Below are positions 12,005 to 26,014 of a stretch of DNA of 64,000 bases, piece after piece. How positions within the stretch are numbered: position 1 is the stretch's first letter; each line of letters starts with the position of its first letter. Location: NCBI RefSeq assembly GCF_933775445.1, contig NC_065878.1, forward strand, positions 7,152,001 through 7,216,000. Direction: 5' to 3'. Origin of the DNA: Argentina anserina. Its lineage: Eukaryota; Streptophyta; Magnoliopsida; Rosales; Rosaceae. Position numbers and translations under genes: made by a program. The notes beneath the pieces were generated by a model, which saw only the letters and a list, made by a program, of their open reading frames with translations, was not told the origin of the DNA and did not search any database.

Positions 12005-13425
12005 TTTTGTAGGTTATTAAAGATACTGCAGCAAAAGTACATTCCAATACATAAACTTGGTACTATTCAATAATGGGTAGTTCTTGGTTACAAAGTTAAT
12101 TGCTTCGTACAGATAATGGTGGAGAATATGTAAGCCATCTCTTTCACCAATATCTAGCTACACATGACACTATTTATCAAAGCACCTATCCTTGAACCCC
12201 TAAGTAAAATGGTGTGGCAGAACGAAAGAAATATTGCCATATTCTTGAAGTTGCTCGCTCCATATTGATTGGAGCTCATATGCTTAAATATTTATGGGGT
12301 GATGCTATTCTCACTACTATATATCTGATAAATAGACTACTTACACAAGTCCTTCAGTCCACATCCAAAGAAAACTCTCCACCACTACCAAAAACACCAA
12401 TTCAAGCTCTTGCAAGCTATTTGCCTTTACCACCTACACATGCCCTTGACCCAAAGATTTTTGGTTGTGTAGCATATATGCATTTCCAACGCACTCAGAG
12501 GACTAAGTTGGATGCTTGTGTTGAAAAGTGTGTATTCATCAGTTATGCTTCCGCTCAAAAGAAAGGTTACCGATGTTATAACCTCATTTCGGAACGTTCC
12601 TATATCAGTTTTCATGCATGTATGTTACATTTTGTGAACATGAACTATATTTTTCCTCGTAGACTCCTCTTAGGGGAAGAGTAAAACTGAGGAATAGGAG
12701 TCTCTAAGGGATTTCTTGGGTCCCTCAGTTCATGTGGTTGACCGAGTACATGAAGATACTTTAGTGACAAGAATAGAACATGAAGATTCTAAAAGGAGTA
12801 ACCAGTCACCCCAGTCACCCACATTAGAAGCTGACCAACCAACTCCAGAATCACCAGAGAAAGATTGTTTTTCCCCTTCCAATACCCCATCAACACCAAT
12901 GCTCCCTAAGGATGATTTGAAGGTAATTATTAACCATGTGTCTGAACTTCATGATATTTATGAGCCCAACTCTGAAACAAAACCAAGTAACATTGTAGAA
13001 GTGTCTAGATTGCCATTTTGAAAAAGAAAAAAAATTGTGGCCAACCAAAAGATCAGTATGAGCGAGATCCTAAAGTCAAGGCCAAATCCCATAAACAATT
13101 ACATGTCCTCCCATAGGTTATCTAGGTCATATGCATCTTTTATACTTCATGTATCTACTATTGTCATTCCAAATAAAGTACAGGATGCTCTAGCGGATTC
13201 TAACTGGACCAAGGCTATAGAGGAGGAAATAAAAGCCTTGTAAAAGAATCACACATGGGAACTAGTGCCAAAACCAACAAGGAAGAGAATGGTCGAGTGC
13301 AGATGGATCTATACATTGAAATACGTGGCTGATGGTACATTGGATAGATACAAAGCCAGGTTAGTTGCTAAAGGATATACCCAGACATATGGCATTGATA
13401 ATCTAAACCCTAAACCATAAATCAC
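12005..13425 (+). mobile_element. Copia relic: integrase and start of reverse transcriptase
   Basis: The region starts about 290 bases past the MATE stop. It reads LRTDNGGEYVSHLF (integrase core) and NGVAERKKYCHILEVARSIL, then the C-terminal integrase zone KIFGCVAYMHF. A hydrophilic linker follows, then the RT entry NWTKAIEEEIKAL, WELVPKP and [14 protein letters not shown] (about 13197-13385). Stops occur in the integrase core and right after EEEIKAL. The RT palm with its catalytic aspartates is missing because the sequence breaks off near 13410. Same strand as the MATE gene, but unrelated to it. Confidence 0.85.
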
Positions 13426-13429
13426 CAGA

Positions 13430-14521
13430 CCTGAGTTTGAATACAATTTCTGAGAAACCTACTCATGGTAATTACTCTAGTAACCTGAACTTTACCTTCA
13501 TGGCTACTTCAGGTACATCTTGCTCTTTGCTCTCAGATAATTATGCCTTTAATAGGAAAAGATATATGGATAATTGATTCTAGTGCAACTGAGCATATGA
13601 CTAATAACTCTAGCAATATTCACCATTTAACGCTAGTTCACCGGTCTAGCGTAACCAATGCTAATGGATACAGTATTATCTTCTTTTTCTCATAACCTCT
13701 TGTCTGTCAAACTAGAACCAAACAACTTTATTGTCGTGTGATTCTTTTCCCTTGGTGTAGTATATTTCATGACATCCGAATAGGGGAAACCATTGGGCGG
13801 GATATTGAGAAATGAAGATTATATTACATGGAGATGACATCTGCTAGTAATTGTCGTGTTAGTGAAGTGCACAAGATTTAGCAAAAACATCAACTGATGA
13901 AGACCAAATAGGGTTATAGCATAAGAGATTGGGATTCAGGACATCCATTATTTGGTTATCTTCAAATAATTTTTCCTTTATTATTTCAGCATCATAAGCC
14001 ATCAAACTTTAAATGCAACACTTGCATTTTGGAAAAGAGTCACCGTGTGAGCTATCCGTTGAGCTTGACTAGAAGTATTGCCCCATTTGATCTTTTTCAT
14101 TTTGATGCTTGGGGGCTTGGTCCACTAACGCACATAGGAATGAAATGGTATATCTTATATGTTGATGATTTCACCTCGATGAGTTGGATTTAATTGATAC
14201 GAAATAATGTGAAGTTCTTTCAATATTTCAGACTTTTCATGCCATGATTCAAACCCGAGAATATTGTGAATTTGTATTGTGACAACAAAGTAGCCATCGA
14301 CATAGCACACAATCCATTTCAACATGACAGAACAAAACATGTTGCAGTTGATCGACATTTCATCAAGGAGAAGTTGGAAGCATAAATCATTAACATGCCA
14401 CATGTACGCACTGAAGATCAACTCACATATATTATGACCAAAACTGTTCATGCTAAAATGTTTCACAGCTCACTAGACAAGTTAGGTATATGAGACATCT
14501 ACTCCTCAACTTGAGAGGGAG
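13430..14521 (+). mobile_element. Second Copia fragment, protease to RNase H, internally deleted
   Basis: The frame order restarts upstream of where the previous piece ended. First comes the aspartic-protease entry WIIDSSATEHMT (about 13568-13605), then a gag-pre-integrase CNTCILEKSHR zone (about 14014-14050) with the integrase start ILYVDDFTSMSWI. The RNase H tail [19 protein letters not shown] follows near 14285-14345. Integrase core and RT are deleted between 14190 and 14280. A purine-rich GAGAGGGAG directly before 14522 is a plausible polypurine tract. Confidence 0.8.
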
Positions 14522-14800
14522 TGTTAAGTGAACTGCTCCAATCTATAACAACACATTACTAGCTAGAAGCAACAAATATGGACTCTTTACTAGACAAGAT
14601 TTCTACTGCATTAATGTGGTTGTAATTGTATGACTTATAGTATCTATGTTTCATACATAGCTCTACTATTATATTCCCATTAATACGTAGCTATAGGTAA
14701 ATATGTACTGTATAAATATCCTCCAATTTAGAGAAGAATGCATCTAGAAATTATACCATACCTATTGTTAGTGGTTACATAGTTAATTGATTCATCATTC
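14522..14800 (+). repeat. Probable 3' LTR of the Copia fragment
   Basis: It begins TGTTAAGTG right after the purine-rich tract and contains a promoter-like TGTATAAATA near 14710. The right edge is not certain, since no upstream LTR partner is present to align with it. Confidence 0.45.
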
Positions 14801-17131
14801 TCTTCTATAAGATTTCGACATTTCTTTCAAGAAGCAAACTTTGTGGCAGCTAACTTTGATCTCCTTGACCGATTTTCAAACTGTCTCTCCCTTTTGGTGT
14901 CCCACTCCCAAGCCTTGTTGGATCAGCTGGGTATAGATTTTTCATTTGTAGTTTATTTTTGTTATTTTGTTTCCGTAATTAAATAAATATAGAAGTTGTA
15001 GGTGATCTTACAAAAGTATAAGTACATGCGAATTTCACATGATAAAATACATTAGAAGTTTGAATTTCTTTACAAGTTATTTTACTTGCTCCATCTACCT
15101 CTACTATGTCTATACTAGCAAGAAGGCCCACGCGTTATTACTTAATGTTACTTAATGTTCCAATTTACAAATACTACCAATTTAGACATGTTACTTAATG
15201 TTCTAATTTACAATTCTTTCACCATATACCGTTATTACAGGATCTTGTAGATTGGAAGCAAGATTGTCATATAACTCATATTGGATGAATACGTAACTAA
15301 ATGATTCATTTGTCATAAAAACAGAAACTGAATGGTTCATCACTCAGTAGTAGAGAATAGTTCGCTAGTATTGCGCTTACATTACATTTGCGTGATATTT
15401 GGTCATTTATTTACAGACATAACACAACAAAATGATCTCTATATGGGAATGATGAAATTGTCCGCTGGCAGCTCATGCATGGTAAGCGCAAAGTAGTGAA
15501 AGTACATAGGATCATGCGATCGTCCACTGCTTGGTGATGTGTGGGATGCACAAATGATAATACTCCGCACGATCTCATATTTATAGTTGGTAATTAAAAA
15601 AACAGTGACATGTGTTTGCTCCTGCTTTGCCTTACCCCTTCCCTTTGTTGACACCTTCTTTGTCAGTTAAACATCAAAATTTTATACAACAGCTAAATCT
15701 AACTAACAGTACAAATTTTATTTCTTTTAGATCATAAAGAAATAAAAACGGTATTGCTCACTCTTGCATTTCAATGAGCAGGTGAACATGGTGAAGAATA
15801 TATAAAGAATGAAAGTAAACATGATAAGAAAAAATCATTGTAGAAATAATGATATATTCTTTTTATCATTTAGTTAATAACTGCCAAATAAATTTTTTTA
15901 AGCAAATGATCCTTAAGGGAAGTAAAATAATAATAAAGTAGACATGAAGGCAGATTGAGCAGAACCACAACAGTTTTATGTCTCTACTATGCAGAATCAT
16001 TGAAATACCGTCTATTCTAACCTTTGTAGAATTCAGTTTTATGTCTACATATATTAAGCTACATACAAAAAATAGACTTGTGTTGTAGATGTTCTTACTG
16101 TATGTCACTCGGTTTACTCACATTGGTAACCCAGTCCGCAGACCACTCTCTATCTGTGGTTGGGTTAGAGTCAAATTCCACTATGAGTTTTTTGTTGCAG
16201 TCGGGGCAACCGAAAACAAAACCCTAGAAATTACGATCCTTGTAAATTTGGCTCTGCAGACAAAGGTTGAGACTTGATACACATAAAACTCAAGCACCTA
16301 GTTAAAGTGATTATAAGAAATGGCTCTAAAATATTGATATCTAGCTATTGTACATAGCAGTCTTCTATTTTAATCAAACAGTGATCGTAGCTTTTTCAAA
16401 CTCATGAATATAACATAACAACAAATACATCTCAAGTATCTGATCCACATGTTCAGTAGTGCTCTAATTTCCTTCATAGGAAAATGGCTTTTGATCTGGT
16501 ATGGGTGGGATGGTCATAGTATTGGCATACTTTGCACTACAGAAAGTAATTGGAAACCAACCCATTCCAGTATCAACTGTACCTTCCAGCACCAATTAAA
16601 TAAATAAAAATAGCAAACAAAAAATAAACAATCAATATACCTAGAAAACTAAAACCTAACACAAAATAATTTAAAAACAAAGATCAGAATTAGTTAACAA
16701 TAACAAAGAAGAAGGTTTATTTATTATTTTTCTCTACAACTCTACATCATGCTAGATATTTATTCACATCAATTGATCATCTAACTCCATATAGATTCTC
16801 CATTCCTCATTAGTTAAGGTTCATTCAACTAATCTATGATGTTTAATGTCACGGTTAGTGAATCCTCATCAAGTTTATCAGGGGCTTTAGACAGCTAGAA
16901 TTTGGATTCTACTGCATACACATTATTATATCGATCGATTCCTATGTCTACCCATACACCAAGTAAACAAATTTCCAGCCAGATGGCTCTATACAACCTA
17001 GATTAGTCGTAAAGCAAAAACTCTAGGTTTATCTTAATTAAGACAAACTTTCCAAGTATTCAGAGACTTTAGAGATTTAGAACCTTGTTGATGAAAATTC
17101 CAATTCCGGAAAACCGTAAAAATTACAAAAT
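14801..17131. other. Intergenic DNA, no supported gene
   Basis: Near 15129-15230 the segment TTACTTAATGTT-CYAATTTACAA occurs twice. The preceding phrase ACTAGCAAGAAGGCCCACGCG looks like a common plant repeat end, but I cannot name the family. A 71-codon minus frame at 15439-15654 (KGRGKAKQEQTHVTVFLI) has protein-like composition and may be a transposon-derived fragment. Nothing else is convincing. Confidence 0.4.
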
Positions 17132-17348
17132 TGTTAGAGGAAGAACGAAACGAGAATAATAACAATGTAATGGAACAGAACGTAACTATTTATTGATTGA
17201 TAATGAGGTCTATATATAGGCATTACATAACCACAATCCCGTAGGATTCGGAGTCTTAATCTATTACAGAGATGCAAATTTATCTTTAACAGGAAACTTA
17301 GTAAGGCTAAGACACACACAAGGGTAGAATAGTAATTCTCCCAGAACA
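17132..17348 (-). repeat. Copia 3' LTR (left copy)
   Basis: 217 bp. On the minus strand it starts TGTTCTGG and ends CCTCTAACA. It pairs with 26015-26231 at equal length. The polypurine tract AAAGGGGAG abuts it at 17349-17357. Confidence 0.9.
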
Positions 17349-19649
17349 CTCCCCTTTGTGTCGCATGCCTAGGTTGCATAGTGCACACATCGTTACCTCG
17401 GTAAAAACCTTGTTAAGCAAAATAAAAACCTCTTGGGTAAAAACAAAAGCTTGATAGAAGGGAAAATGAGCACAATTTTACCGTCTACATTTGATAGAAT
17501 CATGTGAGGTAGACTCCCCCTGAAGTCTACAAAACAACTCTCCTGATTAGTGTCACAATCATGGAGTACAAAGAACAACATATACAACGTTCATTACATG
17601 CTTCTCAAAAGTAGTATTGGGCTAATGATTAATCATTAATCTAGCCATACATCCTTAGATCATATATGCTATACATAGCCAAATTTAGATATTAGGAAAC
17701 AAGATTGCATAACAACTCAAAACAAAAGTTTGTAATGAAAATCAGATTCTTGTGTAGAATGACCTTCACTCACTTAAGCGGCCATGACTTCTTCGTCATA
17801 ATAGGTATCAGCGAACCGTAAAATGTTCTGGAAAGTAGACACCTGTGGCTTTCTACTGACATAAAGTTCATAGCCTAATTCGATCGAAACAGTTCACAGT
17901 GCTCTGTCGAAGTTGACTAACTTGCAAATTCCCGGACAGAATTGTCATACTTTGCTAAAACAGCCATACCTCACTCAATACGATAGCTATGAATAAATAG
18001 TTAGTGTCCCTGGAAAGTAGACACATATACCTTTCCAACGGTACCAAATTTACCATAATTCATCGAGTGAACTGTTCTGTAGGTCTCGTTGAAGTTGACC
18101 AAAGAAACTAGACAGATTCTGATTTGTCACATTAAATGTGTCTTTCATAAAGGAAAGGGGGAATGGACCATTGAATGACTGATTTTGGTCCGAGACGGAA
18201 CCGTACGCATCCTCTACACTACCAGTGTCGACTGCTACACCAAGGCGTACTTTGATATTGCTGGAGCTGCTGGCGCCATTGATGTGGATATGATTTGTGT
18301 TGGTTCACTAATTGTAGAACTAAACCCATGTCAAAGGAGAAATGCAAGTCCAATGACGATGCATAGGCGCATAATTAATCACATCATAATGAAAGCAATA
18401 GTGTCCCAACAACACTTACATGTATGAATCCATAGCTAATTGAGTCTCTTCATCATCTTTATTTAGACGGAATCGAGAATCAAGAATTAGCTTTCATATG
18501 AACACATATGGGTATGAGTTCTTGCAACCGATTGTATTACGTTCTCTCGAACGTCGCAATCTGATTACATAAGCTCTCCGTGGTCTGGAGGCATTTAAAC
18601 AAGCAATTAAGGTCCCTCAGGCACTTTCATATCTATGTCAAGATCCCTTTACAGATATTATAAGACCACTATCATATGCTACAAATCAGTTTTCATGGCC
18701 ACTACTACTGATTAAGTAGCGGAAAGCAATTATGTCTATTACGAGAGAATATAACTCATTGTAGTCAATACTAGAATAATGAGACAATATTTGCACCATA
18801 AGTCTTGCAAATATCACATGATTTCATCATTCTCATTACACTTACGAACAATGACTAATATAACAAGTCAGGTTCAGCCTATATTGATTATTTCCACTTC
18901 GGTCAAGTTGCTCATTGTTAATATTTTACAATGGAATAAGAGCATAAGCGAGTACATCATCAATCATGGGAGATCAATCCATTAACATACGCGCGCGCTT
19001 ATACGATCAATTTGAGAGATTTCTATTCTTCTCTAACATCAACAAAAGGAGTATGTAGCGTCCCACATAAACTTAGTTGATACACATGTTTAGAGAATAT
19101 CTCTTGATGATGAATGAAATACTTGTGCCTACGCACCTCGCTTCTTTCTGGTTTTAATTCCAGAGAATAATGGTCTCCCCCTCATCTAGGTAGGACCCAA
19201 GACCTAAGTTATGACCTTACTAGTCCATCTTTGCGTTTGCCGACAACACCACAGCGTACGATGGTGTCATCGCCGGCTTCCTTCCTACTATCAAGGATGA
19301 TGCCAATTGTGCTAGGACCAGGTCATATGAAATTCTCCCCTATATTGAGAGTTTCAACCTTACCGGCACATCACAACATTTATGTGCGATCTCGTCACTT
19401 TTGCAATATCGGTAAAGTCATTGAGCATCGAATCTTTGACTTTCTGGAGGTCGATAATGCGTTGCACATTTGCTCACTTTGAGTAGTGCGGGATATTAAT
19501 GAGACATAGTGCCACACCACGTTAGTTCCAGGTGTTAAAACCGGAATGGGAGTATTCCATATCTCCCCCTAATGACGGAAAGTATGTCTCATCAAAGTGA
19601 CCGTCTGCGAATATCGCGGGATAGAGATTCACGGTTGTAGATTGAAAAT

Positions 19650-20650
19650 AGCGGACACGTGTTGGTGATTCATAAATCATAACCAACCAAAATACTTAAG
19701 CATTTCAAGTAGACCCATTGAGATTACGACAATAGAGGCACATAAATAACTTAACTAAATAGGCGTTAGTGAAAAGAACGTTGGAATCGTATCCAGTAAC
19801 CATCTGGTACGCACTAAACGCTTGGTGAGTTGTGAGTCTGAAATGAATAAGTGTCACTGCATGCAACATCATTACATATCCCCATGCAAAAACTGACAGA
19901 TTAGTACCCATAACCAAGTCCGAGCTCTACTAGATCGTGCAGTGAATGAACATGATGAATAATATGTTCAACGACGATCCCAGTAGATATGCAAAATGAA
20001 ATCATCAAAAGTCGTGGAGGTGAACTCTCCAACGGTATCCAATCAAATAGATTTGAGAGGATGGGAAGGGTGGCGAGCCCTTACTACGATGATCATAGCT
20101 AAAAACTTAGTAAATGCAGCGTTCTTTGTGGAAAGCAAAGCGACGTGTAACCAACGCGTCGATGCTCTTAACCTATACCATAAAAATACCGAAAAGTGTC
20201 CGCATTCAGTTGGATAGGGTCCACTAATGTCACCATAAATATTGTGTAAGAATTGAATGTTCTCGGTTGAAACCTTAGCAAATGAAGAACTTCCTTGAAA
20301 TTTAGCAAGAGAACAAGCTTTGCAAAACGAGCGATGGGAATCATAGATAGCCATGGAGGAATTAGAAAATATGGGAGGCATCACAAGCTCCTGTGAAGGA
20401 GGGGATGTCGCCAACGACGGCCTGAATAGGCCACATTGTGCATGGCACGGATAGGCACGGCCTCACCGTGTGGAGCACGGGTGAGGTGGTCCTCCAATCG
20501 CTCCTGGGACTTGAAACATGGATGACCATGTGCATTCATAAGAAGTCTAATCATCATATTATGTCCACGATGCCCGAGATGGGCATGTCAAAGTATATAA
20601 GAGTCTGAATCACAGAAGTTGCGTTCAACCGCATATGATTCAATGATGTG
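19650..20650 (-). pseudogene. Copia gag-pre-integrase and integrase remnant
   Basis: Reading down the minus strand, MMIRLLMNAHGHPCF (about 20510-20560) belongs to the gag-pre-integrase block. CKACSLAKFQGSSS follows (about 20290-20325), then IYGDISGPYP and the core-like STRWLHVALLSTKNAAFTKF (about 20100-20165). Near 19800-19900 the segment SVFAWGYVMMLHAVTLIHFR matches the usual downstream integrase zone. Frames are broken in several places, so no active protein is expected. Confidence 0.8.
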
Positions 20651-23239
20651 AATGGAAGTAAGATATAAACCATTCCCGAGACTCTCTATATTCTCTAAGA
20701 TGCGGCGTTGGGCTGCTGTCTTAGAAGCAACACAAAGATATTCCTCTCCATTCTCAACACAAGTATCAAGATGAAAATGCATCATTGGCATGTATGGCCT
20801 TTAAAACTTAGCAAGGCACGAAGATATAAAACACAATCTCCGCACAAGATCCGTAAAACAACTACCTGCGTCGTAGGACACTGTGGTGGTTACGCAATTA
20901 GCAAGACACTTGATTTTACTGCGGGACATGCTCAAAATAAATTTAAGATATTCAACGATGCGGTGAACTTCTCTAGACAATACACCGTAGAATATTATAA
21001 GAGGGGGGATTGAAACAAAGTGCAATCCCATTGAATGTATCACATGGTAATAGAACTACATTCTTCAACTTAAGAGTTGGAAAAACATGGTATTGTAGCA
21101 GTTGAATACCAAACAATTAGGGTGGTAAAACCATCCAATTGGTGCGGGTGGTCACCAATAATAATAAAATCGTTTGAGCTATGAAACGACTTGGAGAAAA
21201 CTAGAAATGATAACCGGAAAACAATGTCAAAAAAACTCAAAACTGGGTGAGATTTGGACTGGGAAAACGTAGCAGCAAAAACTGTTGAAAATATGCCGGA
21301 AACATGACGAGAAACGATGAACAAATCATCAAAAACTCACCGTAAACCAGCAACGGCCGGAGTTGGCTGGTCAGGAGACCGGAGCTACAGGTCCGACAGG
21401 GGATGCCGGCTGGAACCGAGTGGTGGCGCCGGAAACGCTGAAACGTGGCCGGAAGGCGGTCAAAACGTCGGCCAAACATTCCGGAAACACTAGAACAGTA
21501 ACCGGGAAAAACGACGTCAATTTTGATGGTCCGAGGTCCATTTTCAAATTTTAAGGTCAAAATTCATAATGTAGTACTATTGGGGTCCCATGTAACCCAA
21601 AAACGGCCAATTTAAAAACCACGTGAGTTGCAAACGTTAACCATTCATGCTATGTTAAGGCAAATAAAATTCTCACGAGATCATCTTGTAAACAAGGAAT
21701 ACGAGATATTTTATTGAATATGCCAATCTTTAATACAACACAAACAAGCTTCCAATTCTAATAGACGACTAAAGCTAAAGTCGAGCAAGAAACATGGCAA
21801 TGCCAACGTCCTACTTGAAAAATTGTAAGCAGAAAACAATGTTAAAATAGATTGAATAATCAAAAGTTTGTAGCAACAAAAATCTTGCATATCAGATCGG
21901 GCGGAGCCTTAGCTTGAGGCTTAAAAAATTTGCTTACTGAAGAATAGAAGAATGTTACGTTTCTATCTCCAAAGTTCCCTCAATATAAATAGATATAGGT
22001 GCCAAAAATGGCATGTGTTTTTCGGATGTGGAGCATGCATCAAGGTCAACTCTGGTAATACAACGTCATACACGGTTATTGAATCACTTTAAGTGTGCCC
22101 CATAGAAGTTGCTATTTTTTGGGATCATTTCTCAGCAAATAGTGTTGTTTCAGAGTAATGGATTTCAACTCAAATAAATCAGTACGTAGACCTTGGGATT
22201 AGCGTTTATAGACATGAGTTTAAGAAAACTCAAACATTCAAATAACAATCACGATGACGATATATCCATAAAAAACAAGGGTTATATAGGTTTCAAGTAA
22301 TCGAAAGTATTCAAGTATGTAACCAAAATTAGAAGGGTTGTGATGTATATGGTCACAAAATAATCGATGCATATCGGCGATTCTCATGATCGCACCCAAA
22401 ATAGTGGTGCACTCAGGCAACCACAAAAAATCGATTTCTTCCCTTTAAATAATAACGTGACTCCCCCAGGACCGTCACATGAAAAACGTCGACTAAAAGG
22501 GGAACTATATCCCTCTTTAGTCTCATCGGCGTTATAAGAAAGGCCGTAAAAGAGACATGAAGAAGGCTAATAGTGCCCGATAATTTATATATATATATAT
22601 GTTCAAAAGCAACAACTTTAAGAAAAAACATAGTTGTTGGTCTGCCAAATAGACCGCATATAATTAAATTGCTCTGCAAATTGATCTTCGTGCAAAAAAG
22701 TTGCTTGATGAATTATTTTTCGTGTCGATCTTCGTACTGATGGCATAAAAAGCGCTTGAGTAACATCCATCTCTGGCATGCATGTCATCACAATGGTACG
22801 ACGATTGATCACTTTTTCTATACGAGCACGTGAAATATAGTTAGAAACTAAAACGTGCAAAGGAACATAAATAAATTACTAGGAAAAGGAAAAGGAAAAA
22901 TAGAGTTTAAAGCCCAAGAGACAATTGGGCTCGGAGAGCCTGAGTCCCAGAAGATCTGGCTGGGCTGGGTCGGGTCTAGGAGTTAGACACGAGTCAGATC
23001 GAGCATATCTTGGTCGAAGCCAATACGGGAGCTGCAAATTTGGGTCGTCGGAGGAGCAGAGCTCCATGGGTCGCCGGGACGGAGAAAACGTCGACGTCAT
23101 CGGCGCAAGGGAGGAAGGCAGTGATGCGTCTGGGACGACGTAGGAACTAGGCAGCGGCGGCACGGGGTCACATCGAAGGCAGGGCATAGCTCTCGCTACT
23201 AAGCTCGGCTCGCGAAATCGGGTCAAGCAAACACAAGTC

Positions 23240-25555
23240 TGCTATACTTCGCATGTTCAGATTGTTCGTCGTAGTAGACAGAAGAGATTTGAGGTTGATC
23301 GGTTTGATTACTCGAGATCAATATGAACTATGTAAGTATCGTTAGTAGTATAAAGCAAGAGTGTATTGTTCACAAACCGGGAATCTAACCAGGGTAAAGA
23401 ATCAGAAACATTTAAGAGTTTAAAATATTTGAGATATATTTCGGATCAAACAGAAAATAAACCTAAACTAATATATACATGTGATCAACCAACCAACACA
23501 TAAACATCACCAAACAAAATGTCACAAGTAGCTTCAAAATCATAATCTCATCCTATGCAAACATCGAGCCTTAGCGGACAAGTATTGAGTGAACAAACAA
23601 CAACCTAATGCCGAACTAGGTTACTTAGCAACAACTTAACTCGAAACATGGCCTGGTAATCCTATCTTAGCGCTTAGAAATTACAAGGTAACATGTCATT
23701 CTCAATCTTACCACTTCATTAATTCATCTCTTACCTAATTACTTAGCGCATCTTAGATAACAAATAGATCATGGTTAATTCCTAGTGATTACTAACAAGT
23801 CAAGCATGTCACTTACTTTAACAAGTTAACAAGAACACTTAAAAATCCTATATGAAAAACTAACTTAGCGCCTTGAATCACATATAGTTAACGCACAAGA
23901 AAGATGATCATTAAATCATTGAATTATAAACTCACGGCATCTACATAGAAATCATAGAAAAAAAATAAGAAATACTTTATAACATCTTGCAAAATCGTAA
24001 ATTACATATGAGTATTCCACAAATTCGGAACTAGCCAAAAACAGAAACACAACATCACACAAAGAATCCAAACCGATAACATAATTGAAGAAGTAATGAG
24101 TTACACTTTGCAAATCTCCTTAGCGGTATCAAAATAAGGCAGCATGGCTTCAACTTGAATGGCAATCATAGGCATAGCGCTTTGGATCGAATGGAATGAA
24201 AAGAAGATGGTGTTTTCGGCTTGAATGACTTTGAGGATGATGAGTAGTGTTTTAAGGCAGAGTTTTGGCAAGTCTTGTGAGCAAAGTTGATGATCTTTTT
24301 ATGTGGAAATGAGGTGCTATATATAGAGGAAGAAACCCAAGTGAGGCTGGCCACAAAGTCCACAAAGTTGAAACCAAATTGGTTGAGGTTTCCTAGATTT
24401 TCTCAGTTCGGCAGAGCTGACCTTTGTGCCTTGTTGTGGCCATAACTTTCTCTAGAAAATAGATATTGAGGTGATTCCAACGACATTTGAAAATAGACTT
24501 CTATAGCTTTCCATCCATATATCATGCATTGTCTGAGTCATTGTGAGTTGTCCAGGGGAGCCCGTCAAAGTTGGATGACATACATTGTCAGAATTATGTT
24601 TTCGATAAGGATTGGACATTAATTGCATATCTTCTTCCTCTTTTAATGATGATTTCTTTTACACAAATTTCTTCCTTTGAATTAGGGAGACAACAAAAAT
24701 CTTAATTATTGCAGCCTTGTTTGAATTTTTTTTACCTCTTCTCATTTATTTGCTGCATGCCTTCTTTGAATTCTTTGGTGCAAGAATTTATGGTGATTCT
24801 GATATAGATTTGTACGCTATATGTAGGAGAAACAAGGTCCCAAGTTTCCCTCATAGCCCTTGGATCAAAAGCAAATCAATGGCTGAGATAATTCTGTCGA
24901 GCCCACTGGACCTCCGAGTAATGATTCGGTCATATCTCCATGTAGGAATAAGATATTGATTTGATTCCAAATCCTACAGAAACTAGACTTACACAACTTT
25001 CTATCCATATGGTACATCTTCTAATTCGATCTGAGCTATCCAGGAGAGCCCGTCGAAGTTGGACTACGAATCTTGACAGCTTTCTGATTCTTACATGGAT
25101 TGGGCTTTTTATTGCATATCTTCTTCTCTTTAATAATTCTGATTTATATGCACGAAAATATCTTCATATACACCTTGGAAATTCATCTCCAACTTGGTTT
25201 TAGAATCCAACTCCCAATAGGAAACCATCAATGTCGCACGGCCTCTCCTTATTCCTTACGTAACTAGGATTGCTTTCCTTCTCCAACATGGATTTATATT
25301 TGCTAATAAGAATAAGTATGTTAGAACCAAAGAAATAGGAAATGATGAATCCTACTCGAACAAGGAATCATATCTCAACAAGGATTCTTAACACTTAGCA
25401 CGATTTCATCATCAATTCACTCATAATCGATATAAGCTCTACCTAGACACTTATTCTAACAAAATGACTCTAAAACATACTAAATAAGAAGTAACAAAGA
25501 GTAAAAATAGGGTATAATCACATTAAGAATGTCACACTTTGTGCTCCTATCAGAG
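23240..25555. mobile_element. Unclassified repeat nested in the Copia leader
   Basis: AT-rich sequence unlike the GC-rich leader on both sides interrupts the Copia element. On the minus strand it would begin near CTGATAGGAGCACAAAGTG (about 25554) and run to about 23240. It encodes no recognisable protein; a 65-codon minus frame at 24166-24363 is of unknown meaning. Its general composition resembles the repeat at 49.75-51.6 kb. Exact ends and target duplication were not resolved. Confidence 0.4.
24420..25110. repeat. Diverged direct duplication inside the nested repeat
   Basis: About 24435-24620 and about 24905-25090 share the order GATATTGA-GATTCCAA, AACTAGACTT-like, TTTCYATCCATAT, GTTGTCCAGGGGAGCCCGTC or its variant, then AAGTTGGA. 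The spacing is about 470 bases. This suggests duplication of a unit before or after insertion. Confidence 0.6.
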
Positions 25556-26014
25556 GCTCAAGACGTCGGCGATTTTGGATCTAAGGAGACGCGCAAGCTC
25601 GGTCATCGGAGTGGCAGAGGGCTACGTCGACGAGGTCCTCTTGCGACGAGCTCCTGGACATCGGTGCTGGGCTGGGGAGACGTCGGAGCTCTAAGCTGCA
25701 AGGCGGAGGTGACAACTTTTGTGCTGAAGCAGTAGCGCGCGAAAGTTAGGCAAGGTACGAGGTCGAGCGCACCAGGGGAGAAAACATGATCGTGGCAAGT
25801 CAGAGAAGATGAAGCTTGGGTGCCCAGAGCAAGTTTCTGGGTATCCAAAGGAGAAAACGAGTTTCTCTACGTTTTGCCAACAAGTTATTGTCGGGGTGCC
25901 TAAAGGTTTTTTTTTTTCTGATGATTCAAAGCAAGGGAGGCTGCCGGGGGAAAAGAATTTTGGATTTTCTAGGGTTCTAAAAGTTCAGGGTTTTAGGGCA
26001 AAGTGCTGATAACG

